A stretch of DNA of 64,000 nucleotides from Calliphora vicina (taxonomy: Eukaryota > Arthropoda > Insecta > Diptera > Calliphoridae), in contig NC_088780.1 of assembly GCF_958450345.1 (NCBI RefSeq), positions 27,117,667 through 27,181,666 of the forward strand, given 5' to 3'. Both the position numbers and the translations under genes were made by a program. Numbering within the stretch: the stretch's first letter is position 1; the number at the start of each line of letters is the position of its first letter. Of the stretch, positions 13,111-26,329 are shown piece by piece. The notes beneath the pieces were generated by a model. It did not search any database, was not told the origin of the DNA, and worked only from the letters and a program-made list of their open reading frames with translations.

Positions 13111-13299
13111 TAATTTATTGTCAAATTATTTATGCATATTACTGCTAATTAGTGAGCCGATTTTCATGCATTTATTATTGAAAAATTCGACTAAAATATG
13201 CTTAAACAAAATCGAAATATGAAACAAAAATTTTAAAAATAAGCATATAAATATATGGGGACCAAAAATGGAATGGACCTAAGCTTTCATTTGAGCAAA

Positions 13300-13780
13300 A
13301 AAAAAAAATTTAAAAAGAGCGCCCATTTTGGAAAAAAGTTATATTTTGCTTAGTGGGATATCCCACTCGTATCCCACTAAGCAACCAAATAGGTCTTAAA
13401 GGAATAGACCCAAGCTGTCTTTTAAAAAAGTTAGATTTTGCAACAAAAAGAGTAAAAAATTGCATATTTTGAGTTACAAAACATTTATTTTGATAGATAT
13501 CCCACTCGCGTCCCACTAAGCGACTAAATAGGTCTTCAAGGAAAATATCTGAGCTTTCTGTTGAGCGAAAAAAAAATTATTTGGAAAAAGTCAACAAAGT
13601 TTTTGATTTTGCAAGAAAGTCAAAAATTGCATGTTTTGAGTTACAAAACCTTTTTTTTGATAGATATCGAACTCGCATCCCATTAAGCGACCAAATAGGT
13701 CCTCAAGAAAAATATCTAAGCTTTATTTTAAGAAAAAAAGGGCCCAAAAAATTAAAAAAAAGTTTTTGATTTTGGAAAAA
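13300..13780 (+). repeat. Tandem repeat of about 140-165 bp, three units
   Basis: ATCCCACTAAGCNACCAAATAGG-like boxes recur near 13371, 13511 and 13676. Each is followed by GGTCTTNAAGGAA and, later, GCATRTTTTGAGTTACAAAA. The first unit is shorter. Confidence 0.83.
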
Positions 13781-16464
13781 AAATATTAAAAATTTTCTAT
13801 TTTTTTTTTAAATATTTTTCTTTCGAAAGATTGAAGAAATAGCTATGTAAACTATTTGGGACACATTTTGCTAAGAACAATAGGTAATAAATTACATGGA
13901 TGATAAAAATCACATGTTTGGTCAAAATTCCAAATTGTGTCTGAATTACTATCCAATAGGTCAAACCTTGGTGCAAATTTCATTCCGATCGGAAGACATC
14001 GATTTTAAAAGTTGGTTCACTTGACATGAAATCCTTCATATTTTTATAGTAACATAAAATATGCCCAAAATTTAGTCAAAAAGTTCCCATTTATTAATCT
14101 TAAGCAGATTTGACTATTTTAATTATTTTAACAATTGAAGAGTTAAATTTGAAAATTATAATTGTCCTTCAGAGATAACGGTGGACATATTAATTCTAAT
14201 ATTTTTTTTTAATGTTCTTTAAAGGCGCCATCTAAAAGTAGAATCGACCTCTAAAGTAGAATCCAGCCACGATTTTCATTTCGTAATAAATTGCTGCAAT
14301 TAGTGGTAACTGTGGAAATACCCAATCTTTAAGGAACAAACTCTCTTATAGATCGAAATACACACGACAATTCCTGATATGAAAATTGCTTAATAATTTT
14401 CAATGTCGAAAGAAGTTTGTCGACAATATTTGTTTGAAAACCATACAGTTTTTAATATTCACACTATTAATACGTATCATTTGTATGATTTTTCTATAAC
14501 AAATTCGTCAACAAAAATTTTGTTGGGAGAAACAATGACAAAAATTAAAATTTTTAAGTATTTTGCATTAAAAATAATTTAAGCGAAAATATAAACTAGC
14601 AGAAAAATGTGTGATTTAGATAAATAATTATCAACATGCTATTTACTTTAACAAAAAATTACTTTTACAAACAATTTAGCTATATTTGGCCATAAATAGT
14701 AACTAATATTCCTATATGTATTTAAATTTCCAAAATTTTCTGAATTTTATAACATATGAAATTCATTAAAATTATTAGTTTTAAGCTAAACTAGCACCCA
14801 TCAAACCATTAAATTAATCTCATATTACTCATATGAGTTTTCCTGGAAACCTTTTTTAAACAAATCTATTGTCAATCTGTCAAAATAAACTTAACCTCAT
14901 ATTAAAAAGTAAAATGTAAATAAATATAAAAATACATACATCAATTTAAGGGAAAAAACTGAAGAATAAATAATAAAAAGCTGGAAATCCCTTTTATATT
15001 CCCCTAGAAAAAACACTTCAATGTCAGGTTTATAATCAGCAAAACACTCACTCACTCTTTTTAAACCTTGAAAAAAACTTCACACAAGAGGCGTTCTATG
15101 TATGATAAAAAAAAGTAGAAGAAACACGCCCTCGTTATAACCTTCAATTTTAAACAAATTCATACAAATCATATACTCATACATATTATACTAATATACA
15201 ACTTTTATACGTATTATGTGTGTACAATTTATTTTGAATATGAAACAGTTTTTCCCTTCAATTGAATGCACAAAAATCCCTTCCGTTTAGCTGTCATATT
15301 TGCTGTTTCCGGCATCCGGTTTAAAAATAAGAGGGTGGCAAACTTGTTGAAAATAATATATAGATAAAGACTACATATTTTCCTTTACTACTTTATATTT
15401 TTTTTTGGGAGGAAAAACTGCGTTTATATGTATGTTTTTAGCATAATCTGCTGATTTTTTTTATATTTAAAAAATATATTTTTTATTTCCTTTACAACAA
15501 CCAGCTCATTAGTCAGCATATACTAACATACTTACAAAAAGAAGAAACATATAACAAGGAAAAACAGAAAAAAATATACAAAACATCTTTATGCAAACTA
15601 AATTTAACATACCTACTTTTCTAACTCAGAAACTTTTTCGAAAGTATTCTTTGCACAAAAAATATTGTATAAAAAGATATAAAATACAAATACTGTATTT
15701 AAAAAAGATTTTCTTGTATTTTATTTTTAAGCAATTTCCGTTGCTGTAAGTGACATTTCGACTTTTATATGCTGAACAGAAAAACACAGCAAAAAGAAAA
15801 AAAAAGAAAATCACTGTGTTTTGTGAAAAAAAGTAAAATAAAATAAAATAGTTTTTCGTTTCTGCCAACATATGAGTTGAATAACTTCGTTACAAACAAA
15901 ACAATTTAAATAAATAAATATAAAAAACACACACATATTTTAAGGATGAATACATAAATTTATATTTTAAATATGTGTGGGTTTGAGTATACATATTTAT
16001 GCTTAAAGTTAACTTGTATTTGTTTGTGATTGTAGTGTTTGGGTGTGAGAGTGTAGTTTAGTTTAGCATGTTAAACGGATGCAGAATAAACGGAAAACGG
16101 AAGTGACAAAATATTTACTGTGTACATGAGTGTAAAATTTTTGTTGATAATGTGAATTTATAAATTTGATTAGATACAATGTTTTGAGGAAGAAAATAGT
16201 TTTTAAATAGAATTTTTTTAATAGAATTTATATGCTAAACATTTTTATAAAACAAATTTCATTTTGATATTTGGAGTGGTTGCAATGAGAAATTCTTTAG
16301 AATTAATTTTTCCTTAAAATCTGAAATTGTATTTTTCAACGAATAATATAACAATCAAATGTCATATTTAATTAATGCAAATAAAGACTATCTTAGATCT
16401 CCTATAATATTGTTTAAACAAATAAATAACTCTTCTATTAAGCGCAGCGGCAATATAAATAAAA
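13781..16464. other. AT-rich intronic sequence, no gene seen
   Basis: 13860-14040 has a TE-like texture (TTTCATTCCGATCGGAAGAC), but no defined element. The rest shows nothing recognisable. Confidence 0.55.
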
Positions 16465-16665
16465 GTAGCACACTTTTGAGCGTATCAGTATACAGTTTTT
16501 ACTCGTATGATTATTATTTAATTAAATATTAAGTATACGCCTTACTAGCAGCATTTGGTAGAGACTTGAAAATATGTTGCATATTTTTTGGGGGCAAATT
16601 CAATAAAAATGTATGCACTGTGTACGTATGATTAACATATTATTTATTTATTTATAAAGTATACG
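16465..16665 (+). repeat. Unclassified dimeric repeat, copy B2
   Basis: The two modules close at TATTAAGTATACG (about 16540) and ATAAAGTATACG (16665). TTGGGGGCAAATTCAATAAA marks the second module. Non-coding. Confidence 0.72.
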
Positions 16666-17492
16666 ATTGTGTTATGGAGAAACATTTGCAGTCGATCGTA
16701 AAAAAGTTGCACTTTGCACTCGATATAAGGAAAATTTAACTTTTGGAGAATCATTGACACTTAATTCTAATAGCTTGTATTTCTTTTGTGCTTAGAAATG
16801 AAAAATATCAGTAACATATATCGGTAAACCATATCAAAATTCTGAAAAATTGGATATCGGTACTCACACTCACTAACTAAGAAACGCTACAATTTCGTAA
16901 AATTTCGTAAATAAAATTGTGTTAATACTTTTTGTGGTAAAGTTGTTTAGTGATTTTTTTTAATTTTTATAGTATTTTTATAAAGATCAACAGTTGAACA
17001 AAATTTTGACATCAGCATTTTAAAGATGTTGTAATTTGCAATAGATTAAGGTAGAGCTTGTTTCTCAAACTTTCAAAGAATTGCAGTAAATTTATCGAAA
17101 ATGATATACATTTCCTTATCGAGGGACATTCACAGACTTTTTGAATTTGGCTATGATATTTATAAACAACACTGCCGAGTCAGATAAGCTTTAAAATATT
17201 TAAAAATGCAAAAACTTTATTAAATTTTTAAACATTTTCGGAAAGTTAGAAATGTTTTATTTCTTTTTTTTTTTTAAATAGGAAAAAATTTAAGAAATGG
17301 TGGAAATCATGAAAAATATGTTTTTCAGCAGCAACAACTGTCGCTATGTAGAGATATTATCAAACTTGATTTAAAATAAGGATATAATTTAGCTTGATTC
17401 CAATATCCTTTGGAAATTTAAATACTTTAAAGACCTAAAATTTTTGCAAACCAAAATATACTATTTTAATATTTCACATTTGGGGTATTTAC

Positions 17493-18840
17493 TAGGGTAT
17501 TCGAATTATTCGATTTTTCTCTTGTTCGAATAAAACGAATAATTCGAATAAGAGATTTTAACTTGTTCGAATAATTCGATCACACGTTTAAAATTAATCG
17601 AATTATTCGAATAATTAATTTTTTTTTAAAAAAGTAAATAATGATGTTTTGATGTCGGTTTTTTAATATTTATTGTTAAAGAATAACCAAAAATAACGTT
17701 TAAGTTAACAATTCAAGTATTGATAATGTTAAAATACATTCGAAAACAAATTCCATCATTAAATTTTCATTAGAAATATTCTAACCGTTTTGGAGCTAAT
17801 GCTTTAAAAAATTTGAGCTAGTTGGACATGATCCTGAATTCAAATACAATATAAACGTATTAAGGACTTTGTTATGTCGTTCATTAATTCGGGTCTTAAA
17901 TTGAGTAACTAATTTATAACAAATTGTATTATACATACATCAAGCTCTATCAACGTTGCCAACTCTTTGCTTTATAAAGTGGGAAATTATACAATAAAGG
18001 GAATCTGTTTGATATCATTGTCAGTGAACGTGGCTAATTTGAAGTCAGGCAGTGCATGATAGACACATTTACAAATACGCAAAAAGTTTATTACCATGTT
18101 AGACAAAGATGTTCAACAATGTTCAAAACCATGCTTTTCTTGCAACAAAACGTTAGTTTGCAATATTTGTGTTTATCATTCGATTTATTAAATATTTTGC
18201 AACACTAACGTATGCGGTTAATCACATCACTTATATACATATATTTTAAGATCATGGCCTTCATCTATTTCAATGTAATCATTATAAATGTCATCCTCAA
18301 TATCACTTTCGACGACCGTTTCAAAATCACATTCTTCATCACATTCAACTCCACTTTAATCTAAGTAAATATTTTGATGATTAATTGCGATTCTTCAAAT
18401 ATTTCGCCAGCTAAATAACAAATATTTTATTCCGTACCTTTTATTTTTATTGGTTTAAGTCCAAAGTTAAACATTTTGAAAGATTTGTTTTTAGAATTGT
18501 AACTTCTTGCAGTATTATTTATATATTTATAGAAGGAGCTATCGGAACACTCATCTACAGTGACCGAAAGTTCCTTTGTCTTTAGTTATTTGTCGAATTT
18601 CAGAAACAATACAATTTTTGTGAGTCATTATTACTTATTTAAATTTGGAATTATGAACAATTTTAAGCAATTTAATAAATTTAAATATATATGAACATTT
18701 ATTCGTTTTATTCGATTATTCTACATAAAATTGTTCGAATTATTCGTTATTCGAAAATGGCCATTTTTAAATTGTTCGAATAATTATTCGTAAGAAATTA
18801 TTCGATTAATCGAACGATCATTAGTCGAATGAATACCCTA
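17493..18840. mobile_element. hAT-type element with exact 8 bp target duplication
   Basis: It starts TAGGGTATTC and ends GAATACCCTA, flanked by GTATTTAC at 17485-17492 and 18841-18848. An exact 8 bp duplication and TAGGG ends identify the hAT superfamily. Both subterminal regions are packed with TTCGAATAATTCG-like palindromic motifs (17500-17610 and 18700-18820), presumably transposase-binding sites. At 1,348 bp it is shorter than autonomous hATs. Confidence 0.85.
18250..18360 (-). pseudogene. Possible coding remnant inside the hAT-type element
   Basis: The minus strand reads an acidic stretch such as VECDEECDFETVVESDIED. Acidic segments occur in hAT transposases, but no BED finger or RNase H core was recognised and the frame is short. 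It may be an internally deleted derivative of an autonomous element. Confidence 0.3.
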
Positions 18841-18989
18841 GTATTTACACGGCCATGATAGTTTAAACAAATTTTTGTTGTGTTTCAAACAAAAAAGTTC
18901 TAAACTAATAAAACTATTTGAATTATATTTATTATTTTGTCATAAAATAAATTTTTTTTTATTTAAAACACAACAAGAACTTTTATAAT

Positions 18990-19488
18990 TGTTCAATTCA
19001 CAACTGACGTTGTACAGTCGTATGAGTTATAAGTCGTCTGAATCTAAAATAGTTGTACAAATGTTGTTGATGATTTCTATATAAATATTTTGTACAACAC
19101 CTACAACATTTTTATATATGTTTTTCGAATGTTGTATGAAAATTTAAGTGTTACCAAAAGTTCATATTTATACATAAACAAAAAAATTTGTTCATTTTAG
19201 TGTAAAATAACAACCAAATGGTAACACTGAAATCAGTTGATTTATTTAATTTATGAAAAACCATAATTTGTTTTAAATATTTGTCAATTGTTTGCATTTT
19301 GAAACAATTCAGACATTAGTTTGCTATTGGTACATATTAATAGACTTTTGGATGTTTTGTTTTTATCTGTTTCTTTTGGCATTTTCAAGGTGTCCAAGGG
19401 TAAACTTACGACTTTGCAAATTTGCGTTCACAACCACAATAGTTGTATCATACAACGTACAACATACAACTACGTTGTGAATTGGACA
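18990..19488. mobile_element. TIR element rich in GTTGTAC motifs
   Basis: The ends TGTTCAATTCACAAC and GTTGTGAATTGGACA are inverted. Internal GTTGTA/TACAAC motifs and a GTGTTACC/GGTAACAC pair add symmetry. No coding sequence and no clear target duplication. Confidence 0.62.
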
Positions 19489-19639
19489 AATATATTAGGG
19501 CATTATGACAATATGACTAAGAGCAGACCGTGTGAATACCCCAATTGTATTTCGAATATGTATTGTATACCGCCTGCTGCATTAAAATAGCATTGAATTA
19601 AAATACATATAATTTTAAAAACTATTAGGAAAATCCGAG

Positions 19640-20690
19640 ATTAGATGGCGTATATTATGAACGCGGTTTTGGTTTTTAATAGCACATGTGTCTTTTTGAA
19701 TAGTACATATCTATCATTTATTTACACTTAGTCACTTCATATAATAGTGTGAACAATAAAGTTATTTTTTTGCTTCGAATATTTCGAATTTTGTGTCAAC
19801 AAAGCGTCATATGCGAGAAGTTTTGATTTACTTCTATAATTTAAATAGAAGTGCCAGTGCAATATTCCATGAAGATTGATGTAAAACTCAACAAGAATCT
19901 TCAAAATCATTTGAAACTACTCAAGAAGAAATTTTAAACGTTTGCGCGCAGCAGGATTCATCCAAAAGCAGGGAAATTGGGAACCATACGAATTGAAGTA
20001 GAGAGACCTTAATAGACGATTTTGCATGCCGGAATGATGCTGGAACGCTATAAAAGAAAATCAGTTTTGCAAAAATAGAACCTCTACAATAATCCGAATT
20101 GTAAGGAATCGTAAGTGAATCGAAACCAAAGCAAAATATCCATGGCGCCAAGGTATGCATTTGAAGGAAGCAAAAAGGTCCTATCTATTATAAGCTGCTG
20201 GGAACTAGCCAGACTATTACAGGGAACTTATACTGAACGCAACTGATTCGTTTGAAATGATCATTGACCGTAGTATGCACAAACTATGCGGCCAAATATG
20301 AAAACCGTAATATTCCATAATGCAACGCTCGACGACATATTGCAATGCCTGCTAATAAGTATTTTTAATGAAGTGCTTGGGAAGTTATGCCTTACCCGTT
20401 TCATAGTCCAGACCGTACCCCGTCCGAGTACTATTTGTTTCAATGGATACAATACGCTGTCTCTTGGATACGCTTCACTTCACAGCAGAGTATCCGATAT
20501 TAGTTTGATTCGTTCTTGGCCTCAAAAGATGAACAGTTCTTGTGGCTCGGAATCAATATGATGCCAGCATGATGGGAACAGTTCACAGCTAACAATGACA
20601 ATGTTTGAATAAATTGATATTGTACAAATGTTTCAAAATAATGGCTAAAACTTTTAAAAATCCCGTTAGGTTAATGTACCATTTAGTACA
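19640..20690 (+). pseudogene. Degenerate mariner, copy M2
   Basis: This copy shares leader sequence with the copy at 49355 (around GCGGTTTTGGTTTTTAATA) and the SNFV start, but the ATG is ATT. Coding traces include AAGFIQKQGNWEPYEL near 19950-20000 and a C-terminal block near 20500-20615. Internal deletions remove much of the N-terminal domain and the DEKW catalytic block. The IFHHDN block reads IFHNAT. It is non-functional. Confidence 0.8.
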
Positions 20691-20786
20691 TATAAACAGC
20701 TAATGAAAAAACAATTGAAGCATTTTTTTAATCATCATAGTTTAGATATGTAGTTGCTAATTGTGGGATTCCCATTTTTTGATTTT

Positions 20787-21480
20787 TATACCCTACACCA
20801 GCATAGCGGGAGGGTATAATGCGTTGTTCAGATGTGCAGATGTTTGTAATGCCCAAAAATATTAGTCTAACACCACAGTATACCGATCGACTTAGAATCA
20901 CTTTCTGAGATTAAACGATGTTCGTCCGTCTGGTCGGCTGGCTGGCAATTTTGAAGATATTTCGATGAAATTTGATACATACCTATTGAAGGACCTATTG
21001 AAACTGGCTGAAATCGGTTCATTATTTCACCAAGCCCCCATACAAATGTCCTCCCGAAATTGGACTTTATCGGTCATAAATGTTTAATTTATATATGTAT
21101 CTCCACAAATTCCGGTCCAAATAAGTTTCAAATATACAAAATTCATGTCACCAAATTTTGTTACGATCGGTCCATAATTAGTCATAGCTCCCATATAGAC
21201 CCGCTTCCGAAAATCACTTTAACGTGCATAAATCGCTTAAAAATGTTTGTATACACACAAAATTCAACATAGTTAACTTTAATATAGACATAAATCACAC
21301 GACCTAATTTCATGGTGATCGGTCCATAAGGGGTCATAGCCCCCATATAAGGCCCACTTCCGAAAAAAACTCAAAAATATAAATTATTGAAATTTTAAAA
21401 GAAAAATGTTTTTGCTCTTTTACTTAGTGTAGGGTATTATATGGTCAGGCTTGACCGACCATACTTCCTTACTTGTTTTT
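20787..21480 (+). repeat. CCCTACACC-family interspersed repeat, copy A2
   Basis: It begins ATACCCTACACCAGCATAG and ends TTGACCGACCATACTTCC then TTACTTGTTTTT. Internally a module with GATCGGTCCATAA and GTCATAGCYCCCATATA recurs at about 21170 and 21318. Confidence 0.88.
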
Positions 21481-21913
21481 TTTTTGATTTTTTATTAGAA
21501 GGACAATTATTTGCAAATGATTGGTTCACTATGTTTGCAGTTTTTAATAGAATATACATGTTTTACTTACATAGAAAACTTGAAAGAAGATGAAACACGA
21601 GAACTGCAGAAAGTGACTCCGATATTCAGGAAGTTGATTATATTTCAGAAAACATATAAAACAAACTAATAAATACTAATTATTTTTTTTAAATAAATGT
21701 AAGTAAAAACAAAGAAAACCGAGGAAAATATACTATGGATCAAATGGTCCCTTAACCTAAGATTCGTAATTTTTTATTTTTTCTTTGTCCTGTTTTAAGT
21801 AAGAACCAGAAGAGTTAATAAAACAACATTTACTTAATCAAATATCATTCATGTTTATTAATTTTATATCTTTTCTATATAAAGAGGTGGAAGTATTGAC
21901 ATTATAACATTTA

Positions 21914-22040
21914 CCCCCGTTAACACGAAGCCTGGTTATGCCTTAACTAATAGTTATACTGTCGGTTAAAATTATTTTTGTATGAAAACTGTCAGTATAA
22001 CTATTAGTTAAAACATAACCAGACTTCGTGTTACTGGGGG
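21914..22040. mobile_element. Small palindromic MITE, possibly piggyBac-type
   Basis: Inverted arms of about 58 bp share CACGAAG, CTGGTTATG and ACTAATAGTTATACTG. Ends are CCCCCG and TGGGGG, flanked by TTTA (21910-21913) and TTAA (22041-22044), a TTAA duplication with one change. Confidence 0.7.
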
Positions 22041-22044
22041 TTAA

Positions 22045-23950
22045 AATTTGGTTTTCATACAATAGTGTTAAAAAATTTTTAAGGGTAGTGTTTCTAAGTC
22101 AGGCCCGAACTAGATTCCATTCAGATTTTCCAGTATTAAATAATCAAATTGAGCATTTGATTTATTCTCCTGATAATAAAAGTATCAAATTACTTTAAGA
22201 AAAGTTATATGAAAAACTGTCCCTAACTATTCCACATAAAGGGCTGGACAATTTGTAATAAATCATTTATTATTGTTCCTTACAATGCAGGCAGTTTAGT
22301 GTGTTTAAATTTAATTATACTTTCCTACCTTTCCAATGTAAAAAACTAAAAATTTGCTTAGATTTATTAAGATAAAAACTACATTCCTTCATATAAACCA
22401 AAACCGTACCTCTGCTTACAAATTTAAACAAATACTACAAAAACTAAATCAAATATTATTTTCCATTTAGATTTATCTTGGCACAAAGATATTTGTGGAA
22501 TTTTTCATTAAATATTTTACAAAATAAAATTTCATAATTTTAATATTTTAGTTTTATTGTGTCAACAATAAAAATAACCTTACATATGAAACTAGAATAA
22601 TAAAAAAAAATAATGGACATCAAATTTAATTAAAATTTTTAAAATAGAAGCACATACAAAAATGGAATTTGTTTTGGTATTTGTTTATGGTAGATATGTA
22701 TGTATGTAAGTGTGTGTTTTTATTTTTCTACAATAACAAAACATGTATTTATTTATTTACTTACTTATGTGTATTGTATGACATGTTAATAAAAACATAA
22801 AATAGTTAGTTTTTATTAACAAAAAAAAAAAATTCCAAAAAAATAATAATAGCAATATATAATAACAGGCAACTAGAAAAACAAATCTTTACATTTAGAA
22901 ATGTCAACATCAACACTTTTGTATTTAATTTAACATTTAAACGTAAGAGCAAAAGAGACAGAGAGCGACAGCAAGTTGTAAGTAAATAGAAAATTTTTTG
23001 TTTTGTTTTCATTTATGAAAAATAAAGAATATAAATGTTTATAAACATTTGTCATGTTTTCACACATTATATCATAAACACTCAGATACCAAAAAAATCC
23101 ACATATATACACACTCACTTACAATTTACTTAACTCTCCCTAACCATTCAAAACTCTCTCTCTATATATGCATGCACGTGTGTGTGTGCATAGATGTGTA
23201 TGTTTACATTATTTTTTAGGAAATGTGTTTTTGTTGTTATTACTATTCTTGTGACAACAATAACAATAATAAGAGTCAACATGAACATCATAATTGCTTG
23301 ACCGGAAATATTCATAAAATTTAATATTCCTGTTAGTTTTTCTACTGTTTTTTTATTTTTTGCTATGTGTGTAGTCTCTTTCTCGTCCATCTAGTTTTCT
23401 CTTGCTTTTTATATAAACTATGCAAATACTAGTTCACATTTCACAGATTTTTTTTTCGTATTTTATATTAAATGTGCATATCATCCATAAACTACAAATG
23501 AGTTGTCCAGAGTAATTTTCTGAGTGTCATTCACACAATTACTTTTTTTTTTGTTAAAAGTGGCTTTCAAAAAATCCTCATTACTACAAAATCTTGAACA
23601 AATTCTAATAACTATACAAACATTTTAATGAATTTTATTAAAAATAGCTACTAATTTGTCCTGTGCCCCAAAATTCTGGGAATTCATCTTGAAAATATAA
23701 GTATATAAATAAAATAAAAAAAAATTATCTCTTGATATTTATACATTAATTTGACCTCGCAAAAATAAATTGAAAATTTACTTCGTTTTCGAATTAAATT
23801 TTTTGGTAAACATTTCGATGAGGGCAATTAACTCTGTTGTTAGAATAAGCCCATTTGGTCCAATTTTTTAATTGTTCCCAATGTAATTTTTGAACAGTAA
23901 TATATACTGACTTAGTTTTTTAGCTCACGTGGTCTTTTTATAGACTAACT
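22045..23950. other. AT-rich intronic sequence, no gene seen
   Basis: Microsatellite-like TGTGTGTG near 23178 and CATA-rich stretches. No element ends or coding sequence recognised. Confidence 0.6.
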
Positions 23951-24062
23951 TCCATATGCATAAACAATTTTTAAATTTATCAAAGGTTTATAAAACAAAA
24001 TTTTCATTCAAAATTTGTTTTATAAACCTTTGACAAATTTAAAAACTTTTTATGCATATGGG
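23951..24062. repeat. Near-perfect hairpin with arms of about 50 bp
   Basis: CATATGCATAAA...TTTATAAAACAAAATTTT is followed by its inverse, AAATTTGTTTTATAAACC through TTTTATGCATATGG. The loop is about 10 bp. It sits directly before the TIR element at 24077. Confidence 0.85.
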
Positions 24063-24076
24063 GGTAATTCTTTATA

Positions 24077-24905
24077 TGGGCAATTCCACGAGAATCGCTA
24101 CCAAGACTGAACACAAAAACCCATGAAACTTTTTTCAAGATGATTTGAATAGAAGAAAATAATAAAATGTTACTTGTGAAAGTATTTAGATCATATTAAA
24201 ACATTTTAATGTCAAGAATAATAGTTTAAACAGATTATATTTAATTTTTTAATGTTTTAGATATGTTTAGGGCTAAAAATGAGGCAAAAACTAGGCCCCC
24301 AATTAGCTTCTAGAATGAAATGAATTTGATTCTGATTGTTTTTTTGCTATTGTCAATTGTTTATTGAATCCGAATATATATTTTCTATTAAATTTTTTAG
24401 TTTTTGTATACATATATTTACAGAATATATATACTGTTTTATTATAAGAGAAAAATCTGTCACGTACGGTATGTCACGTACGATACTAAATTGTATTTAT
24501 TATAAAATCATCCAAAGATAGTTTTTATTCAAATATGAAGTTACAAAATATTTCGTTAAGTGTAAGAAATTAAAATAAAACATAACCTCTCTCACGATTC
24601 GAATATTTTCGCATATTTCTACAAGTACCTCAAAATGAGTTCCGTTTTATGTCACGTACGATATACCCTTATTTCGCTCAATATTTTGGATAACAATATT
24701 TCGAAAGAACTTTTTATTATTTTAAAACATAGCACCCTATATTTTGGACAACAATATTTCGAAAGAACTTTTTATTATTTTAAAACATAGCACCCTCTGA
24801 GTGGAACATAAAGACCAAATTATTTTTTAGATACTTTTATTTTTGCAAAATCTAGTCCACTCTATAGGCGTACAAATGTCACGTACGATGATATGGAATT
24901 GCCCA
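24077..24905. mobile_element. TIR element with GTCACGTACG motifs
   Basis: The ends TGGGCAATTCCA and TGGAATTGCCCA are a perfect 12 bp inverted pair, flanked by TA at 24075-24076 and 24906-24907. TGTCACGTACGRT occurs four times inside (near 24458, 24473, 24649 and 24876). A 58 bp tandem duplication lies at 24681-24797. No transposase was found. Confidence 0.72.
24681..24797 (+). repeat. 58 bp tandem duplication
   Basis: ATATTTTGGAYAACAATATT through ATAGCACCCT occurs at 24681 and again at 24739, almost unchanged. Confidence 0.88.
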
Positions 24906-25064
24906 TATGCGAAAAATAAAAAAATACGAATCATAGGTTAATTGACCATTTGCTCCATAGTATATTTCTGATATATTGTCTGAATCTGAAATAAAGGAGT
25001 TACATTCTGCATTGAGCAGTTCTCATTTTCGTTCAAGTTTGCAATGTCTTAAGTAAAACACTTT

Positions 25065-25818
25065 TTATACCCTACACCACCATAGTGGGGAGGGTATAAT
25101 GCGTTTGTGCAGATGTTTGTAAAGCCCAAAAATATTAGTCTAGCACCCACCTTAAAGTATATCGATCGACTAAAAAGCACTTCCTGAGTCAATTAAACGA
25201 TATCAGTCCGTCCGTCCGTCCGTCTGGCTGGCTGGTTGTCCATGTAAAACTTGTGCGCAGAGCACAGGCAGCAATTTTGAAGATATTGCGATCAAATTTG
25301 GTACATATTATTTTATCGGCACAAGGAGCAAGCCTGTTGAAACTGTCTGTAATCGGTCCATTATTTCACCTAGCCCCCATATAAATGTCCTTCCGAAATT
25401 AGACTTTATCGGTCATAAATGTTTAATTTATATATGTATCTCCACAAATTCCGCTCCAAATAAGTTTTATATATATAAAATTTATGTCACCAAATTTTGT
25501 TACGATCGGTCCACAATTAGTCATAGCTCCCATATAGACCCGCTTCAGAAATTCACTTTAACGTGTATGAATCTCTTAAAAATATTGGTATACACACAAA
25601 ATTCAACACAGATAACTTTTATATAGGCATAAATCACATGACCTAATTTCATGGTGATCGGTCCATAATTGGTCATAGCTCCCATATAAGGCCCACTTCC
25701 GAAAATCACTCAAAAATATAAATTATTGAAATCTTAAAAGAAAAATGTTTTTGCTCTTTTACTAAGTGTAGGGTATTATATGGTCGAGCTTGACCGACCA
25801 TACTTTCTTACTTGTTTT
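25065..25818 (+). repeat. CCCTACACC-family interspersed repeat, copy A3
   Basis: The longest copy (about 754 bp), with the (GTCC)n run near 25207, the two GATCGGTCCA modules and the TAGGGTATTATATGGTC terminal box. Confidence 0.9.
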
Positions 25819-25935
25819 CTATTACTGCACACAAAGAGAACCAAGCATTTGCAAATATTTGTGCTTCTTTACAACAAAAATTAAAAAGGCCGATTCCACA
25901 ATTATCTTTTAAAGGTTAAAGTTATTAACAGATAT

Positions 25936-26112
25936 GTTGCATACTTTTGTGAGTAGCAGTTCAAATACTTTGTGCGTATGATTATTATTTAATTCAATAT
26001 AGCATTAGTTCGAGTGTCGCAAATGTGTAGCATATTTTTGGGCTGCAAGCTCAATAAATATTTATGTACTGTGGACGTGTAAATAATATTTGATTTATTT
26101 ATAAAGTACACG
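25936..26112 (+). repeat. Unclassified dimeric repeat, copy B3
   Basis: Same two-module order as 16465-16665, with TGCATACTTTT at the start and AAAGTACACG at the end. The first module has lost its closing AAGTATACG. Confidence 0.7.
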
Positions 26113-26329
26113 TTTGTATTCAACAGCTTAAGTCAGAATCAAAATAATTCCACCATTTATTCCACAATTTCATTCCCAGCATCTAATTATTTAGCTTAAT
26201 TTTTTAAATGCATGATGAAGTTGATATACATATAGTAGAATTCATTCAACATTCGAACGATTAAATTTTTTTTTATTCAAAGATATCAAATACATATTTT
26301 TTCAAATATTTAGTTTTTATTTTGAAACA

